Below, piece by piece: positions 1 through 8,797 of a stretch of DNA of 64,000 nt. The DNA comes from Streptomyces sp. NBC_00457. GTDB taxonomy: Bacteria; Actinomycetota; Actinomycetes; Streptomycetales; Streptomycetaceae. Numbering within the stretch: position 1 is the first letter of the stretch; each line of letters opens with the position of its first letter. The stretch lies in contig NZ_CP107905.1 of NCBI RefSeq assembly GCF_036014015.1, positions 6,200,001 to 6,264,000 on the forward strand. The letters are read 5' to 3'. The translations under genes were made by a program, and so were the position numbers. Under the pieces are notes generated by a model. That model worked only from the letters and a program-made list of their open reading frames with translations. It was not told the origin of the DNA and did no database searches.

Positions 1-19
1 TTGGCTGCTGCGCGGCACC

Positions 20-160
20 ATGGTGACGGCTACGGCGGCCTCCGCCCCGGACACACCGTCGCGAGGCTGGATGCTGTTCACCGGGATCATCGGCATGCTG
101 GCGGGCATCGTGCTGATCGTCTCGCTCCGGGAACCGCTGCCGAGCGGCGGCCTCTGTTCC
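20..160 (+). pseudogene. 5' fragment of an HdeD/DUF308-type membrane protein
   Basis: An ATG at 20 opens a reading frame whose first 45 or so residues contain one hydrophobic helix (GWMLFTGIIGMLAGIVLI) of the type that starts HdeD/DUF308 acid-resistance membrane proteins, which normally have about six helices and 180-200 residues. After about position 160 the frame turns into arginine/proline-rich sequence with no further membrane segments, so only the N-terminal helix remains. The window begins 19 bases upstream, so no promoter can be judged. The family call rests on one helix and is tentative. Confidence 0.4.
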
Positions 161-382
161 GCTCTCAACCGCACCCCCAGCACTGATCGCGGCGCAGGCT
201 CCGGCGCCCCGCTTGTGCGGCGCCCGCCATACCGGGCGCCTGCGGCACGCAGCATCGCCCGGCTGCCGCAGCGCACGAATGCGCCGCCAACCGGCACTGC
301 TCGGCGCCGCCGCCACGCCGTTGGCAGGCGCCAATTGTTCCTATGTCCACCGGGCGGCCGAAGGCCGGCCTGAGCAGCGAGA

Positions 383-1336
383 GTGGGTGTGGTGATGGCC
401 GACGTTCGGACGTGTGCCCGGGTAGTGATCGTGACGAACCCACGCTCGGGCGGCGGCAAGACTGCTCGTTACGGCTTGGTACAGCGGGCCGAGGACATGG
501 GAGCTCAGGTCTGGACGACCAGACCGGAACTGGACGCGGCGTCGCTCGCGAGGAACGCCGTCCAGGAGGGGGCGCAGGTGCTGGGGGCCGCGGGCGGCGA
601 CGGCACCGTGTCGGCAGTCGCCGCAGTGGCCGCCGACACGGGCCGGTCACTGGTCGTGGTCCCCGCGGGCACCCGGAACCACTTCGCCCGGGACCTAGGC
701 CTCGACATCCGCGATCCGGGGCAGGCGCTGGACGCCCTGGTCGACGGTGAGCCCGCCCGAGTGGACCTGGGGGTGCTCGGCTCGCGTGTCTTCGTCAACA
801 ACGTCTCTTTCGGTATGTACGCCGACGCCCTGCTGGAGCCCGGGTACCGGGAGGACAAGCCGCGCGCGTTCGCCGCGGTGGCGCCCGACTATCTCAAGGG
901 CAAGCAGTGGGTCGAGGCCCGCGTGGACACCCCAGGGGGGACCATCGAGTTCCCGCAGGTGGTGCTGATCTCCAACAACCCCTACCACCTGGCCACACCG
1001 CGCTGGCTGGGGCGTCGCTTCTCCCTCAGCACGGGACAGTTGGGCGCCATCGTCCTCAAGCGCCCGGCGGAGGCGCCCCCGGATCTTCTGCGGCACCTGC
1101 GCGGCGAACTGCGGCAGCACAAGCGCGGTGCTGACCCGGCGGGTGAAGGAGTCGTCGTCTGGTCGTCTCCCGGCATCGCACTGCACGGTGACGTGCGGCA
1201 CCTGGACGCGGGGATCGACGGCGAAGCGGTGCGGCTTCCTCTCCCCGTCCTGTGCGGAATCCGGCCGGGTGCCCTGCGTGTGCTGCTGCCGAAGGACCGG
1301 CCGCGGATCCCGCCGGAGCGCGCAGTGCGCCACTGA
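383..1336 (+). CDS. diacylglycerol kinase-family lipid kinase
   Basis: The protein (317 aa) has the catalytic-domain signature of the DAGK/sphingosine kinase/YegS superfamily: an N-terminal VIVTNPRSGGGK strand-loop near residues 15-26, the nucleotide-binding GGDGT motif at about 71-75, and PAGTRNHFARDLG at about 94-106. Such enzymes phosphorylate a lipid hydroxyl with ATP at the cytoplasmic membrane face. A GVLGSRVFVNNVSFGMYADA segment and a C-terminal beta-rich half ending in LDAGIDGE follow the family layout. The frame opens at GTG 383, with GTG 389 and ATG 395 as in-frame alternatives; AGCGAGAG lies just upstream. It stands alone and is followed by a strong hairpin. The actual lipid substrate cannot be read from sequence. 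Confidence 0.85.
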   Translation: MGVVMADVRTCARVVIVTNPRSGGGKTARYGLVQRAEDMGAQVWTTRPELDAASLARNAVQEGAQVLGAAGGDGTVSAVAAVAADTGRSLVVVPAGTRNHFARDLGLDIRDPGQALDALVDGEPARVDLGVLGSRVFVNNVSFGMYADALLEPGYREDKPRAFAAVAPDYLKGKQWVEARVDTPGGTIEFPQVVLISNNPYHLATPRWLGRRFSLSTGQLGAIVLKRPAEAPPDLLRHLRGELRQHKRGADPAGEGVVVWSSPGIALHGDVRHLDAGIDGEAVRLPLPVLCGIRPGALRVLLPKDRPRIPPERAVRH

Positions 1337-1342
1337 ACGCGA

Positions 1343-1369
1343 AGTCCCGGAGTCCGGAACTCCGGGACT
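1343..1369 (+). terminator. hairpin terminator after the lipid kinase gene
   Basis: A perfect 11-bp inverted repeat (AGTCCCGGAGT / ACTCCGGGACT, loop of 5) begins 6 nt after the kinase stop codon. No U-tract follows, which is usual for Streptomyces terminators. Confidence 0.7.
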
Positions 1370-1497
1370 ACCGTATTTCCGTGCCTTGCGGGGTGCCGGT
1401 CCTGGTGATCACGTAAGAGTTTTCCTCGGCCACTGGCTGGTCCGCGGGCTTTTGCGGGTCAGTCGCCGGGTCATCATGGTGATGAGTGCCCAGTTCA

Positions 1498-1653
1498 GGC
1501 ATCGACCTGCACGGCCCGCACCATCTCGACCTCGCGATCGAGCTGGGCGTCCCGCCGTCACGCATCAACACGATCAGCTCCTTCGCCAAGGCCACCTCGA
1601 TTGGTGCCCCCACCGACGGCAGCATGGCCGGCACCAGCCGAGAAGTCCTCAGC
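1498..1653 (+). pseudogene. remnant of an NADP-dependent quinone-oxidoreductase-like gene
   Basis: The plus-strand translation here contains DLAIELGVPPSRINTI followed by TDGS, which resembles the nucleotide-domain segment of zinc-independent NADPH:quinone reductases of the MDR superfamily (the 'ELGVPxDRINTIxD' stretch after the Rossmann fold). Neither the N-terminal catalytic domain nor the rest of the Rossmann domain is present, so this is an internal fragment of about 50 codons. It lies between two terminator hairpins. Family assignment is by motif memory only. Confidence 0.45.
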
Positions 1654-1668
1654 CCGACGAAGAGGACG

Positions 1669-1701
1669 AACCCGACCCCGTCGAAGAGATGGGGTCGGGT
1701 T
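1669..1701 (-). terminator. hairpin terminator of the RICIN-domain gene
   Basis: A perfect 11-bp stem (AACCCGACCCC / GGGGTCGGGTT, loop 11) lies 12 bp beyond the stop codon of the minus-strand gene ending at 1713. Confidence 0.75.
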
Positions 1702-1712
1702 CGCGCCTTCGA

Positions 1713-3395
1713 CTACTTGAGCGCCACACCACCCGAGTTGTGATAGGCGATCGTCTTGCGGATCAGGTTTCCGCCGTCGGACTCGATCCCTGTCTGTTCG
1801 TGATGCCCCGCGCCGAACAGCAGGGCGGCGATATGCGCGTTCGCCACCTGGTCCATGTGCGCGAAGAACCAGTCCACCTTGTCGTCCTTGTAATGGTTGA
1901 GGGTGTTGTTCTGCGCCATGTTGCCTACGGGGATCTGCCACAGGACGACCGGCTTGCCCACGGACTCGGCCATCGTCTTGTAGAACTTCAGCGAGGCAGC
2001 GGCCTTCTGGTCAGTCCAGAAGTTGTCATGGCCGCCGTGGGCGGGCTGTGCGTACCAGCCTGCATCGCGGTCCGACACATCGGCGACCAGGAAGTCGGCG
2101 TTCTGTGCACCGAGCTTCGCGTAATCCTTGGCGCATCCCTGTGTGTTGCTCTGCCAGTCCCAGCAGGAAAGGTGCATCCCCACAGTGGTGTTCGGCGCAT
2201 ATTTGTGCGCCATCGAAATCAGGCAGCGGGTGAGTCCGGCGGCGCTGTTCTCCTGGGATCCGCAATCCTTCGGATTTGCGCCCGAGACCTGCGCGGGAAC
2301 CTCGTGCGGATCGCCGAGCGACCGGACGTAGCCCCAAAAATCCGGCTCAAGGTCGATCATGTCGTGCGAGTTGCCGATCTTCTGGAGGAAGAAGCGGTAG
2401 TCGTCCATATACCGGGTGAGCAGGTCGCGCCTGTTGATGGCCTTGACCTCGCCCGGACCGTCGCCCGAGCCTGCCAAATCCCCGAGATCGCGCAAGGAGT
2501 ACCAAGTCCAGAAAAACTTCTGCGGGCGCGGGCTGCCCTTGTAAGTCGCCTTGGCCACATTGGCGTCCTGCCAGGTCACGTAACTGCCGGGCTCCGTGGT
2601 GCTGCCGCCCCAGCAACCCCACCAGCTCTTCCACTCATCCTTGCAACGCGATGCCGAATAGTAATCCGACGAGGGCGCGGGCTGGCTGTGCACATAGGCG
2701 TATCGCACGTCGAACGGCGCGGCGGTCGCCGAGGCGTCAGTCATCGAGCCGCCGATGAGCACCTTGCTACTACCCATGAAACTCTTCGTCGAGCCGCCAC
2801 CACCGGACGCAGGAGACGACGCCGACGACGGGGGCGTGCCGGCGCTGTCGACCTTCCCGGCCGGGACGAGTTGCCATTGCTGATTGGCGCCGCCCCGGTC
2901 GCGGTTCTGGACGACGTCGGCCCCGTCAGCCTTGGAGGCGTTGTTGACCTCGACGGCCATGCCGCTGAAGCGATTGATCAAACGCACGTGACTGTCCGAC
3001 GACTTCGCCAGTTTGAACTGCTGGTTGGCGCCCTTCAGGTCGCTCCACTGCACGATGCCGGAGCGGGCGGTCTTCGACCAGTTGTAGTTGTCCAGCACCT
3101 TGCCGGAGTTCCGGTTCTGCAGCCGGTAGTACCCGTCACCCGCGTCGATGAAGCGCCACTGCTGGTTGGCTCCGCCGTGACGGCTCCACTGCACCACCGC
3201 CGCGCCGTTGGTCTTGTCGAAGGCGCGGCTGTCCAGCACCTTGCCGCTGTTGCGGTTGGCCAGCACATACCACGTCTTCAGATCCAGGGTTTCCGCTGAG
3301 GCACTGTTGACCACAACAGCGGAGCCGGCCACGACAGCCATGACGATGGCCGCCCAGAAACCCTGACGCGCGAACAACCGACGGGCACGATGCAT
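1713..3395 (-). CDS. secreted RICIN-lectin protein with a TIM-barrel-like C-terminal domain
   Basis: From the ATG at 3395 the product has a classic Sec signal peptide (MHRARRLF, hydrophobic core AAIVMAVVAGSAVVV, cleavage near SASAE). A beta-trefoil RICIN domain with three QxW-type repeats follows (GGANQQWRF, KGANQQFKL, GGANQQWQL), then a Ser/Pro/Gly linker and a domain of about 340 residues. That domain carries an acidic strand DMIDLEPDFWGY, several Cys, and VVLWQIPVGN near the end, and looks like a glycoside-hydrolase-type barrel of a kind I cannot name. The protein is probably exported and carbohydrate-binding. Earlier in-frame starts exist at ATG 3488 (AAAGAGAG upstream) and 3515; 3395 is preferred because it gives a normal signal peptide, though its ribosome site is weak. 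Confidence 0.75.
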   Translation of the reverse strand: MHRARRLFARQGFWAAIVMAVVAGSAVVVNSASAETLDLKTWYVLANRNSGKVLDSRAFDKTNGAAVVQWSRHGGANQQWRFIDAGDGYYRLQNRNSGKVLDNYNWSKTARSGIVQWSDLKGANQQFKLAKSSDSHVRLINRFSGMAVEVNNASKADGADVVQNRDRGGANQQWQLVPAGKVDSAGTPPSSASSPASGGGGSTKSFMGSSKVLIGGSMTDASATAAPFDVRYAYVHSQPAPSSDYYSASRCKDEWKSWWGCWGGSTTEPGSYVTWQDANVAKATYKGSPRPQKFFWTWYSLRDLGDLAGSGDGPGEVKAINRRDLLTRYMDDYRFFLQKIGNSHDMIDLEPDFWGYVRSLGDPHEVPAQVSGANPKDCGSQENSAAGLTRCLISMAHKYAPNTTVGMHLSCWDWQSNTQGCAKDYAKLGAQNADFLVADVSDRDAGWYAQPAHGGHDNFWTDQKAAASLKFYKTMAESVGKPVVLWQIPVGNMAQNNTLNHYKDDKVDWFFAHMDQVANAHIAALLFGAGHHEQTGIESDGGNLIRKTIAYHNSGGVALK

Positions 3396-3455
3396 CGGTC
3401 GACTACCGCGGGCGTGGCCGCCGGCGCGGTCCGCCACCGATGACGTGGGTGGGCG

Positions 3456-3505
3456 AGGGACATGTCTGTGCTCCCCTTCAAGGGGCATGTCTGTGCTCTC
3501 TTTCA
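3456..3505. repeat. tandem 25-bp duplication containing a start region
   Basis: Two adjacent copies (3456-3480 and 3481-3505) match at 22 of 25 positions. Read on the minus strand, each carries a purine-rich site followed by GCACAGACATG. Because 25 is not a multiple of 3, the two ATGs lie in different frames; only the one at 3488 is in frame with the RICIN gene. Confidence 0.8.
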
Positions 3506-3515
3506 GCCGTTGCAT

Positions 3516-4185
3516 CTCACCGGACCACCGGCCCGGACAACACTGTGTGGTCCGGGTGGCCGAAAAGGTTGCCGCGGAGATTCACAGATTTTCCGCCTTG
3601 ATCGCTTCCCCCTTCGCCGCGAAGCGCGGCCCGGCGAACGCCGGCGGTGGCGAACGCCTGATGGCTGCTCCCGCCCCTGCCGCTCACGTCGCACACCGCG
3701 TACCACGCCCGCCTTCACCACGCCGCCCTCACGCCGCAGGCGGTGCACGATGAACCGGCGCCCTGAGGGAGATCCTGGCGACGGCCCGCGCCCAGGATGG
3801 GCCTACGTGGAGGAGGAGCTGGAGCGCGGCCTGTGCTCCCTCGCCGCGCCGGTGCTCGACGTTCCGGTGCGGAGGTGGCCGCCGTGAACGTGTCGACGAC
3901 CTCGCACCACGAAGAAACCACTGTCGCCCGGTACCGGGACGCGCGCCCGGCCGCCGCGGCGAACATCAGCGAGGACGTCGCCGCGGCGGGAGCGCGGCCG
4001 TGACCGCCTGCCGCCGTCCGCTTTGGGGGTGCTTCTATCTGTTCGGTCAAGGTCCGTGGGCTTGGTCAGGCTGCCCGCCCACCGCTTCGGGTACGCCGTC
4101 CGCCGCACCCTCATCCGTGCGGCCACCACACGTGGTGGCTCCGCGCTCACACAGACCCTTATGAACCGACCGCCCACACAAGACC
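3516..4185. other. long intergenic region without a recognisable gene
   Basis: About 670 bases separate the RICIN gene from the dehydrogenase terminator. Short open frames exist (for example an ATG at 3750) but none shows a family motif or a convincing ribosome site. A short hairpin (GCCACCA / TGGTGGC, 4122-4139) is the only structure noted. Confidence 0.4.
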
Positions 4186-4219
4186 GTGGGCGCCGGTGTC
4201 GGGGACCACCGGCGCCCAC
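4186..4219 (-). terminator. hairpin terminator of the zinc alcohol dehydrogenase gene
   Basis: A perfect 13-bp inverted repeat (GTGGGCGCCGGTG / CACCGGCGCCCAC, 8-nt loop) lies 44 bp beyond the stop of the minus-strand gene ending at 4263. Confidence 0.75.
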
Positions 4220-4262
4220 TCACCCCTGCCCGAGGTGGCTTTGATGTCCCACTGGACTGGTG

Positions 4263-5309
4263 TCAGGGGACGAGGATGAGGCGGATCGGGTCGCCGATCT
4301 TGTTCTCCAGCCGGTTGACCGCGTCGGCGGCGTCGGCCAGCGGGATGTGATCGGTGATGGAGGGGGCGAGGTCGAGACGTCCGGCTGCGGTCAGCCGCAC
4401 GAGCTCGGTGACGCCCTCGGGGGTGGCGCCGTAGTGGCCGCGCACCTGCTTCATCATGTAGTTGAGGGTCAGTCCCTCGGTGATGGTGAGCGGCTTGGGG
4501 GTGATGCCGACCAGGATCAGGGCGCCCTCGCGGCCGAGCACGGAGGCGGCCTGCTCGCGGACGGCGGGCACGCCGGCGCAGTCGAAGGCGAAGTCCAGGC
4601 CCTGCCCGGCGGTGGCGGCGCGGACCTGGTCGGCGAAGTCGGGGGCGGCCGGGTCGAGGGCGAGGTCGGCGCCGAAGTCCAGGGCGCGCTCGCGGGCGCT
4701 GGGCAGCGGGTCGACGGCGATGATCGGTGCGGCGCCGACCATGCGGGCGAGGCGTACGTTGTGCGCGCCGACTCCGCCCACGCCCCACACGCCGACGGAC
4801 TGGGCGGGACGTACGCCTGCGGTGGCGACGACGGCGGCGTAGGGGGTGGAGACCGCGTCGGGGATGATCGCGGCCTGGTCGAAGGGGAGGCTGTCGGGGA
4901 TGGGGACGAGGGTCTCCTCGGGGGTGACCATGTACTGGGCCCAGCCGCCGTCGTAGTCGATGCCGGCGGTGAGCATCTGGGTGCAAGGGCGGCGGCGCAC
5001 GCAGCCGGCGCACTGGCCGCAGCTCTTGCCGGCCTCCAGGGTGACGCGGGTGCCGACGGCCAGTTCTCGCTTGAGACCGGGGCCGAGGATGTGGACCACA
5101 CCGGAGACCTCGTGGCCGACGGTGACCACATCGGAGTCCAGGAAGAGCGGGGGGAGGGATCCGTCGATCAGGTGGACGTCCGAGAGGCAGACGCCCGCGG
5201 CCTTGACCTCTACGAGGACCTCGCCCGGCCCGGGTACGGGGACGGGGACTTCTTCCACAACGAACTTCTTGCTGTCCAGGTGGAAGCGTCCGGCGAGCAT
5301 GGTGTCCAT
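4263..5309 (-). CDS. zinc-dependent alcohol dehydrogenase (MDR family)
   Basis: This is a 348-residue medium-chain dehydrogenase that would oxidise or reduce an alcohol/aldehyde pair with NAD(P). Seen in sequence: catalytic zinc motif GHEVSG in the N-terminal domain, a structural zinc loop CGQCAGCVRRRPC, and Rossmann motif GVGGVGAHN. ATG 5309 (MDTMLAGRFHLDSKKF) fits the family N-terminus; frame upstream of it is proline/arginine-rich and unlikely to be translated. It lies downstream of the self-sufficient P450 on the same strand with a 138-bp gap that holds a hairpin, so it may be co-transcribed by read-through and could process the alcohol made by that P450 (inference). Confidence 0.88.
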   Translation of the reverse strand: MDTMLAGRFHLDSKKFVVEEVPVPVPGPGEVLVEVKAAGVCLSDVHLIDGSLPPLFLDSDVVTVGHEVSGVVHILGPGLKRELAVGTRVTLEAGKSCGQCAGCVRRRPCTQMLTAGIDYDGGWAQYMVTPEETLVPIPDSLPFDQAAIIPDAVSTPYAAVVATAGVRPAQSVGVWGVGGVGAHNVRLARMVGAAPIIAVDPLPSARERALDFGADLALDPAAPDFADQVRAATAGQGLDFAFDCAGVPAVREQAASVLGREGALILVGITPKPLTITEGLTLNYMMKQVRGHYGATPEGVTELVRLTAAGRLDLAPSITDHIPLADAADAVNRLENKIGDPIRLILVP

Positions 5310-5395
5310 GAGGATCTGCTTTCTGTGAGCGGCACCCCGCCGACGGTTCGCGCCGTTGGGTGCCGAGTGTTCCCCCGTGGGTGTGGGGGTGGGGA

Positions 5396-5438
5396 CCGGG
5401 AGGCGTACGGCCAGGGAGGGGTGCCGCACGCCTCCCGG
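5396..5438 (-). terminator. hairpin downstream of the P450-reductase fusion gene
   Basis: An 11-bp perfect stem (CCGGGAGGCGT / ACGCCTCCCGG) with a 21-nt loop lies 9 bp past the stop of the P450 gene and before the alcohol dehydrogenase start. It may end the P450 transcript or reduce expression of the next gene. Confidence 0.55.
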
Positions 5439-5447
5439 CGTGCGGGG

Positions 5448-8400
5448 TCAGGCGAAGACGTCCTGCTGGTAGCGCTCGTCGGCCTCCAGCTGGGCGAGCC
5501 ACTGCTGGGCGGTCTCGTCGTCGCTGCCGGTGTGGCGGCGGTGGATGGCGGCCAGGGCTTCGCGCACCGCGGGTGCCATGCGGCGGCCGTCACCGCAGAC
5601 GTAGATGTAGGCACCCTCTTCGATGGCCTGCCACACCGTGTCGGAGGCGGCGGTGATCGCGTCCTGGACGAACCGGGCGGGGTGGCCGGTCACCGCGGAG
5701 TACGCGGTGTGGACCTGGGCGATCCCGGCCTGCTCCCAGGACTGCATCTCCTGCTGGTAGAAGTAGTCGTGCTCGGGGTGACGGCAGCCGACGAAGACCT
5801 GCGACAGGCCCACCTTCGTGTCGTTCTCGTGCTGCCGGGCGCGCTCCTCCAAAAAGCCGCGCAGCGGTGCGATGCCGGTGCCGGGACCGATGAGGATCAG
5901 CGGGGTGGCAGGGTCGGCCGGCGGGGCGAAGGTGGGGGAAGGCACCCGCACGTAGCCGTAGAAGACATCTCCCGGCTCCAGGCGTGCGATGTAGGACGAG
6001 CAGGTGCCGCGGTACTGGCCGTCGCCGGACAGGGCGGGCCCTTCCAGCAGACCGACGGTCAGGCGCACCTGGCGAGGGTTGGCCAGCGGGGCAGAGGAGA
6101 TGGAGTAGAAGCGGGGACGGATCGGGCCCATCAGGTCCAGGAAGATCGCCAGCGGCAGCTCGACCGCCGGGAAGCGCTCCAGAAGATCCAGCACCGACAT
6201 GCGCTTGTCGAGGATGTCCTCCTGGTACCGCTGCTGGGCCTCTTCGGTGTCGGCCGTGTACGCCTCCAGCTGCGGCCTGGTCCACGGACACGGGGTGTTC
6301 TCGGCCAGGGTCTGGATCTGGGAGCGGGTGGCCACGTCCTGCAGTTCCAGGAACTCGGTGAGCAGCAGGCCCGCGGTGACGGGCGTGCCGACCGGCAGGT
6401 GCGTCCTGCCGCCGGCCGGCTGGTCCAGTCGCAGCACCTGGTCCCGGTCGACGCCGAGCCGCGCGAGGGCGCGGTCGACCAGCGCGGGCTCGTTCTTGGC
6501 GAAGACGGCCAGGTGGTTACCGGTCGCGTAGGTGACACCCTCGGGCAGCTCGATGGTGATGGACTTCGCCGACGGGCGCGGCGGCTCGATGCTGAAGTCC
6601 CACAGGCCGGTCGCGTCGCTGACGAGTTCCTCGTTGGCGACGACAGTGAGGGGGTAGGCCTGCTCGGAGACGATCGCCGGGCGGACATCGGCCTCGGTCA
6701 GCAGTTGCACCTCGAAGCGTGGTCCGCCCGCGTCGGAGGTGTCGGCGGCGTACTCCTCGGCCAGCGTGGCCCACAGGGTGTCCATCCAGCGAGAGGCCAT
6801 GCCGTCGAAGTCACCGGCCGCATCCGCGATGCCCCGCTCGACCACGGGCGTGGCCCCGGCGGCGAGCAGCGCCTCCTCGATCCGCTTGGGGAAAGCCTGG
6901 TAGGTCGCCACCCACTGGGTGTTGCCGGCACCCAGCAGCGCGAACCGCACGCCCGACAGTGAACCCTCGGGCAGCCCGGCGGCGATCAGCTCGTCGAAAC
7001 GCTGCGCGTTGTCGGGCGCCTTGCCGTTGTAGCTGGCGGCGACGACCACGAGCAGGCCCTCGGTGGGCAGGTGGTCGCCCAGCTCGTCCAGGCTCGCCAG
7101 CGTGGTCCCGAACCCGGAGCGCTCGCTGCGATCGGCGAGGGTGCGCGCCAGATCCTCACAGCTGCCCAGGCTGGAGCCATAGGCGACGGTCAGGTTCACC
7201 CCGACACCGCTGACCGCGGCCTGCTGCCGCGTGTCATCCGTCTGCTCGGCCTCGGCTCCGAACACGGTCCGCTCGTGCTCCTGGCGGGTCCGCACCTTCA
7301 GTTCGAAGTCGCCGGGCTTCCGCGTCAGCGCCTCCCGCACGTCCATCTTGTAGTCGCTGGTGTCGGAGAACTTGAACTTCTGCAGCACCAGCGCGAGGGC
7401 CAGACGGGCCTCGGTGAGCGCGAATTGCCGGCCGATGCAGGCACGCCGGCCGTTGCCGAACGGCTTGTAGGCGTGCGGGTGGTGCTGGGCTCGGTTCTCC
7501 GGCAGCCACCGGTCGATGTCGAACTCCTCCGGCCGCTCCCACGCCTTGGGGTGGGTGTGCAGCGGTCCCATCAGCAGGTTCGTCTTCGTCCCCTGCTTCA
7601 GCTCGTAACGGCCACCGATGACGGTGTCCTCCAGCGGCGCCTTCATGATCTGCGGGATGGGAGCCCACAGACGCAGGGTCTCCTCCAGGATCCGCGGGAT
7701 CACGTCCATCTTCATGATCGTGTCGTAGTCCGGGACGGTGTCGCCGGGCAGCAGCCGGTCCACCTCGGCGTAGGCCTGCGCCAGCACGTGCGGATTGCGC
7801 ATCAGCGAGTACGTGGCGAACGACAGCAGACCACTGGTGGTCTCGTGGCCGGCGATCAGGAACGTCACCACCTGGTCCCGGACGTTGTCGTCGTCCAGCA
7901 GCTTGCCGGTCTCCGGGTCGGTGGCCTGCAGCATCAGACCGAGCAGGTCGTCCTCACCGCTGCTCTCCCCCTGACGGCGCTCCTTGATCACACTCTCGAC
8001 CAGGTCCCGCATCAGCTTGATGTTCTCGTGGTACCTCTTGTCGTCGTCCTTGCGGAGCGCGGTCATGCTCGGCAGTTCCTGCGAGCGCCGCATCGACTCC
8101 ACCAGCGACTCCAGCAGCGCTTGGAGGAAGGGGTGCAGTTTTTCCTTCTCGAAGGAGTCGAACCGGTAGCCGAACCCCGACAGAGCGATGGTGTCCAGGG
8201 TGAGCCGGGTGTAGTCGTCGGTGATGTTGACCGGCTGCCCCTCCTTACGCTCCCACTTGCCCACCAGGTTCTGGGCGATCTCCAGCATCTGCCCGAAGTA
8301 GCCCTTCATGGCCCGCTGGCTGAAGGCCGGCATGAGGATCCGGTGCGCCATGCCCCAGACTTCCTCGTCGTCGTGGGCCGTGAAGAGTCCGGCGCCGGTG

Positions 8401-8663
8401 TAGTCCCGGACATGGGCCAGCGGCGCGAAGATCGGCTTCCCGAAACGGGTCTCGTCGCAGACCTCGGTGACCAGGTCCGGGTCGTAGACGAAGACGTTCT
8501 CCTGGCCCCCGACGTCCATGCTGAATATGCCCTCGGGGAACTGCTTGGACAGCTCGCCGATGTACGCGACCGGGTTGGTGTCGGGGATCTGCGGGGGTTG
8601 GCCGAGCATCGGGATCCCGCTCGGAGACGCGGAACGGCGGTCGCTCACGGGTTGCGTGGTCAT
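5448..8663 (-). CDS. self-sufficient cytochrome P450/NADPH-P450 reductase (CYP102 family)
   Basis: The 1071-residue protein is a complete P450BM3-type fusion that hydroxylates its substrate with NADPH and O2 without partners. The heme domain shows I-helix AGHETT (271-276), EETLR (327-331) and the heme loop FGNGRRACIG with Cys409. An FMN flavodoxin domain starts near 491 (LTVAYGSSLGS), then an FAD domain with RFYSISS and an NADPH site GPGTGIAPLRGF; the C-terminus YQQDVFA resembles the family end. ATG 8663 has a good AAAGGAG site 8 nt upstream. BM3 Phe87 is kept (GAGLFTAH), but the positions of Arg47 and Tyr51 read Gln54 and Phe58, so fatty-acid carboxylate anchoring may differ. It is divergent from a TetR gene across two palindromes. 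Confidence 0.95.
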   Translation of the reverse strand: MTTQPVSDRRSASPSGIPMLGQPPQIPDTNPVAYIGELSKQFPEGIFSMDVGGQENVFVYDPDLVTEVCDETRFGKPIFAPLAHVRDYTGAGLFTAHDDEEVWGMAHRILMPAFSQRAMKGYFGQMLEIAQNLVGKWERKEGQPVNITDDYTRLTLDTIALSGFGYRFDSFEKEKLHPFLQALLESLVESMRRSQELPSMTALRKDDDKRYHENIKLMRDLVESVIKERRQGESSGEDDLLGLMLQATDPETGKLLDDDNVRDQVVTFLIAGHETTSGLLSFATYSLMRNPHVLAQAYAEVDRLLPGDTVPDYDTIMKMDVIPRILEETLRLWAPIPQIMKAPLEDTVIGGRYELKQGTKTNLLMGPLHTHPKAWERPEEFDIDRWLPENRAQHHPHAYKPFGNGRRACIGRQFALTEARLALALVLQKFKFSDTSDYKMDVREALTRKPGDFELKVRTRQEHERTVFGAEAEQTDDTRQQAAVSGVGVNLTVAYGSSLGSCEDLARTLADRSERSGFGTTLASLDELGDHLPTEGLLVVVAASYNGKAPDNAQRFDELIAAGLPEGSLSGVRFALLGAGNTQWVATYQAFPKRIEEALLAAGATPVVERGIADAAGDFDGMASRWMDTLWATLAEEYAADTSDAGGPRFEVQLLTEADVRPAIVSEQAYPLTVVANEELVSDATGLWDFSIEPPRPSAKSITIELPEGVTYATGNHLAVFAKNEPALVDRALARLGVDRDQVLRLDQPAGGRTHLPVGTPVTAGLLLTEFLELQDVATRSQIQTLAENTPCPWTRPQLEAYTADTEEAQQRYQEDILDKRMSVLDLLERFPAVELPLAIFLDLMGPIRPRFYSISSAPLANPRQVRLTVGLLEGPALSGDGQYRGTCSSYIARLEPGDVFYGYVRVPSPTFAPPADPATPLILIGPGTGIAPLRGFLEERARQHENDTKVGLSQVFVGCRHPEHDYFYQQEMQSWEQAGIAQVHTAYSAVTGHPARFVQDAITAASDTVWQAIEEGAYIYVCGDGRRMAPAVREALAAIHRRHTGSDDETAQQWLAQLEADERYQQDVFA

Positions 8664-8748
8664 GGGCTTGCTCCTTTGTGAGGAGGGGGAGGGGCCAGGG
8701 CGCCGGTCGAATGCTTGGAACGTCGCTGGAGCAGCGACATCTCCAAGT

Positions 8749-8767
8749 TTCCATACGACGTATGGAA
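8749..8767. promoter_or_regulatory. palindromic operator 1 between the P450 and tetR genes
   Basis: TTCCATACGACGTATGGAA is a perfect 9+1+9 palindrome in the 130-bp divergent region. A second copy of its core lies 34 bp away. It is the likely binding site of the adjacent TetR protein, repressing both directions (inference). Confidence 0.75.
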
Positions 8768-8782
8768 CTGCTTTCAGTGGTA

Positions 8783-8797
8783 CCATACGCCGTATGG
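8783..8797. promoter_or_regulatory. palindromic operator 2 overlapping the tetR start codon
   Basis: CCATACGCCGTATGG repeats the core of operator 1 (CCATACG-N-CGTATGG). The ATG of the TetR gene (8794) lies inside its right arm, which suggests tight autoregulation and a leaderless or very short-leader message. Confidence 0.75.

Noticed and set aside
3748..4010. Short plus-strand genes between the RICIN and dehydrogenase genes
   Set aside because: Candidate frames are overlapping, lack motifs and ribosome sites, and have compositions typical of random GC-rich sequence.
4260..6962. Long plus-strand open frame across the alcohol dehydrogenase and P450 genes
   Set aside because: Gly/Val/Asp-rich antisense reading of two well-supported genes; no motifs or ribosome site.
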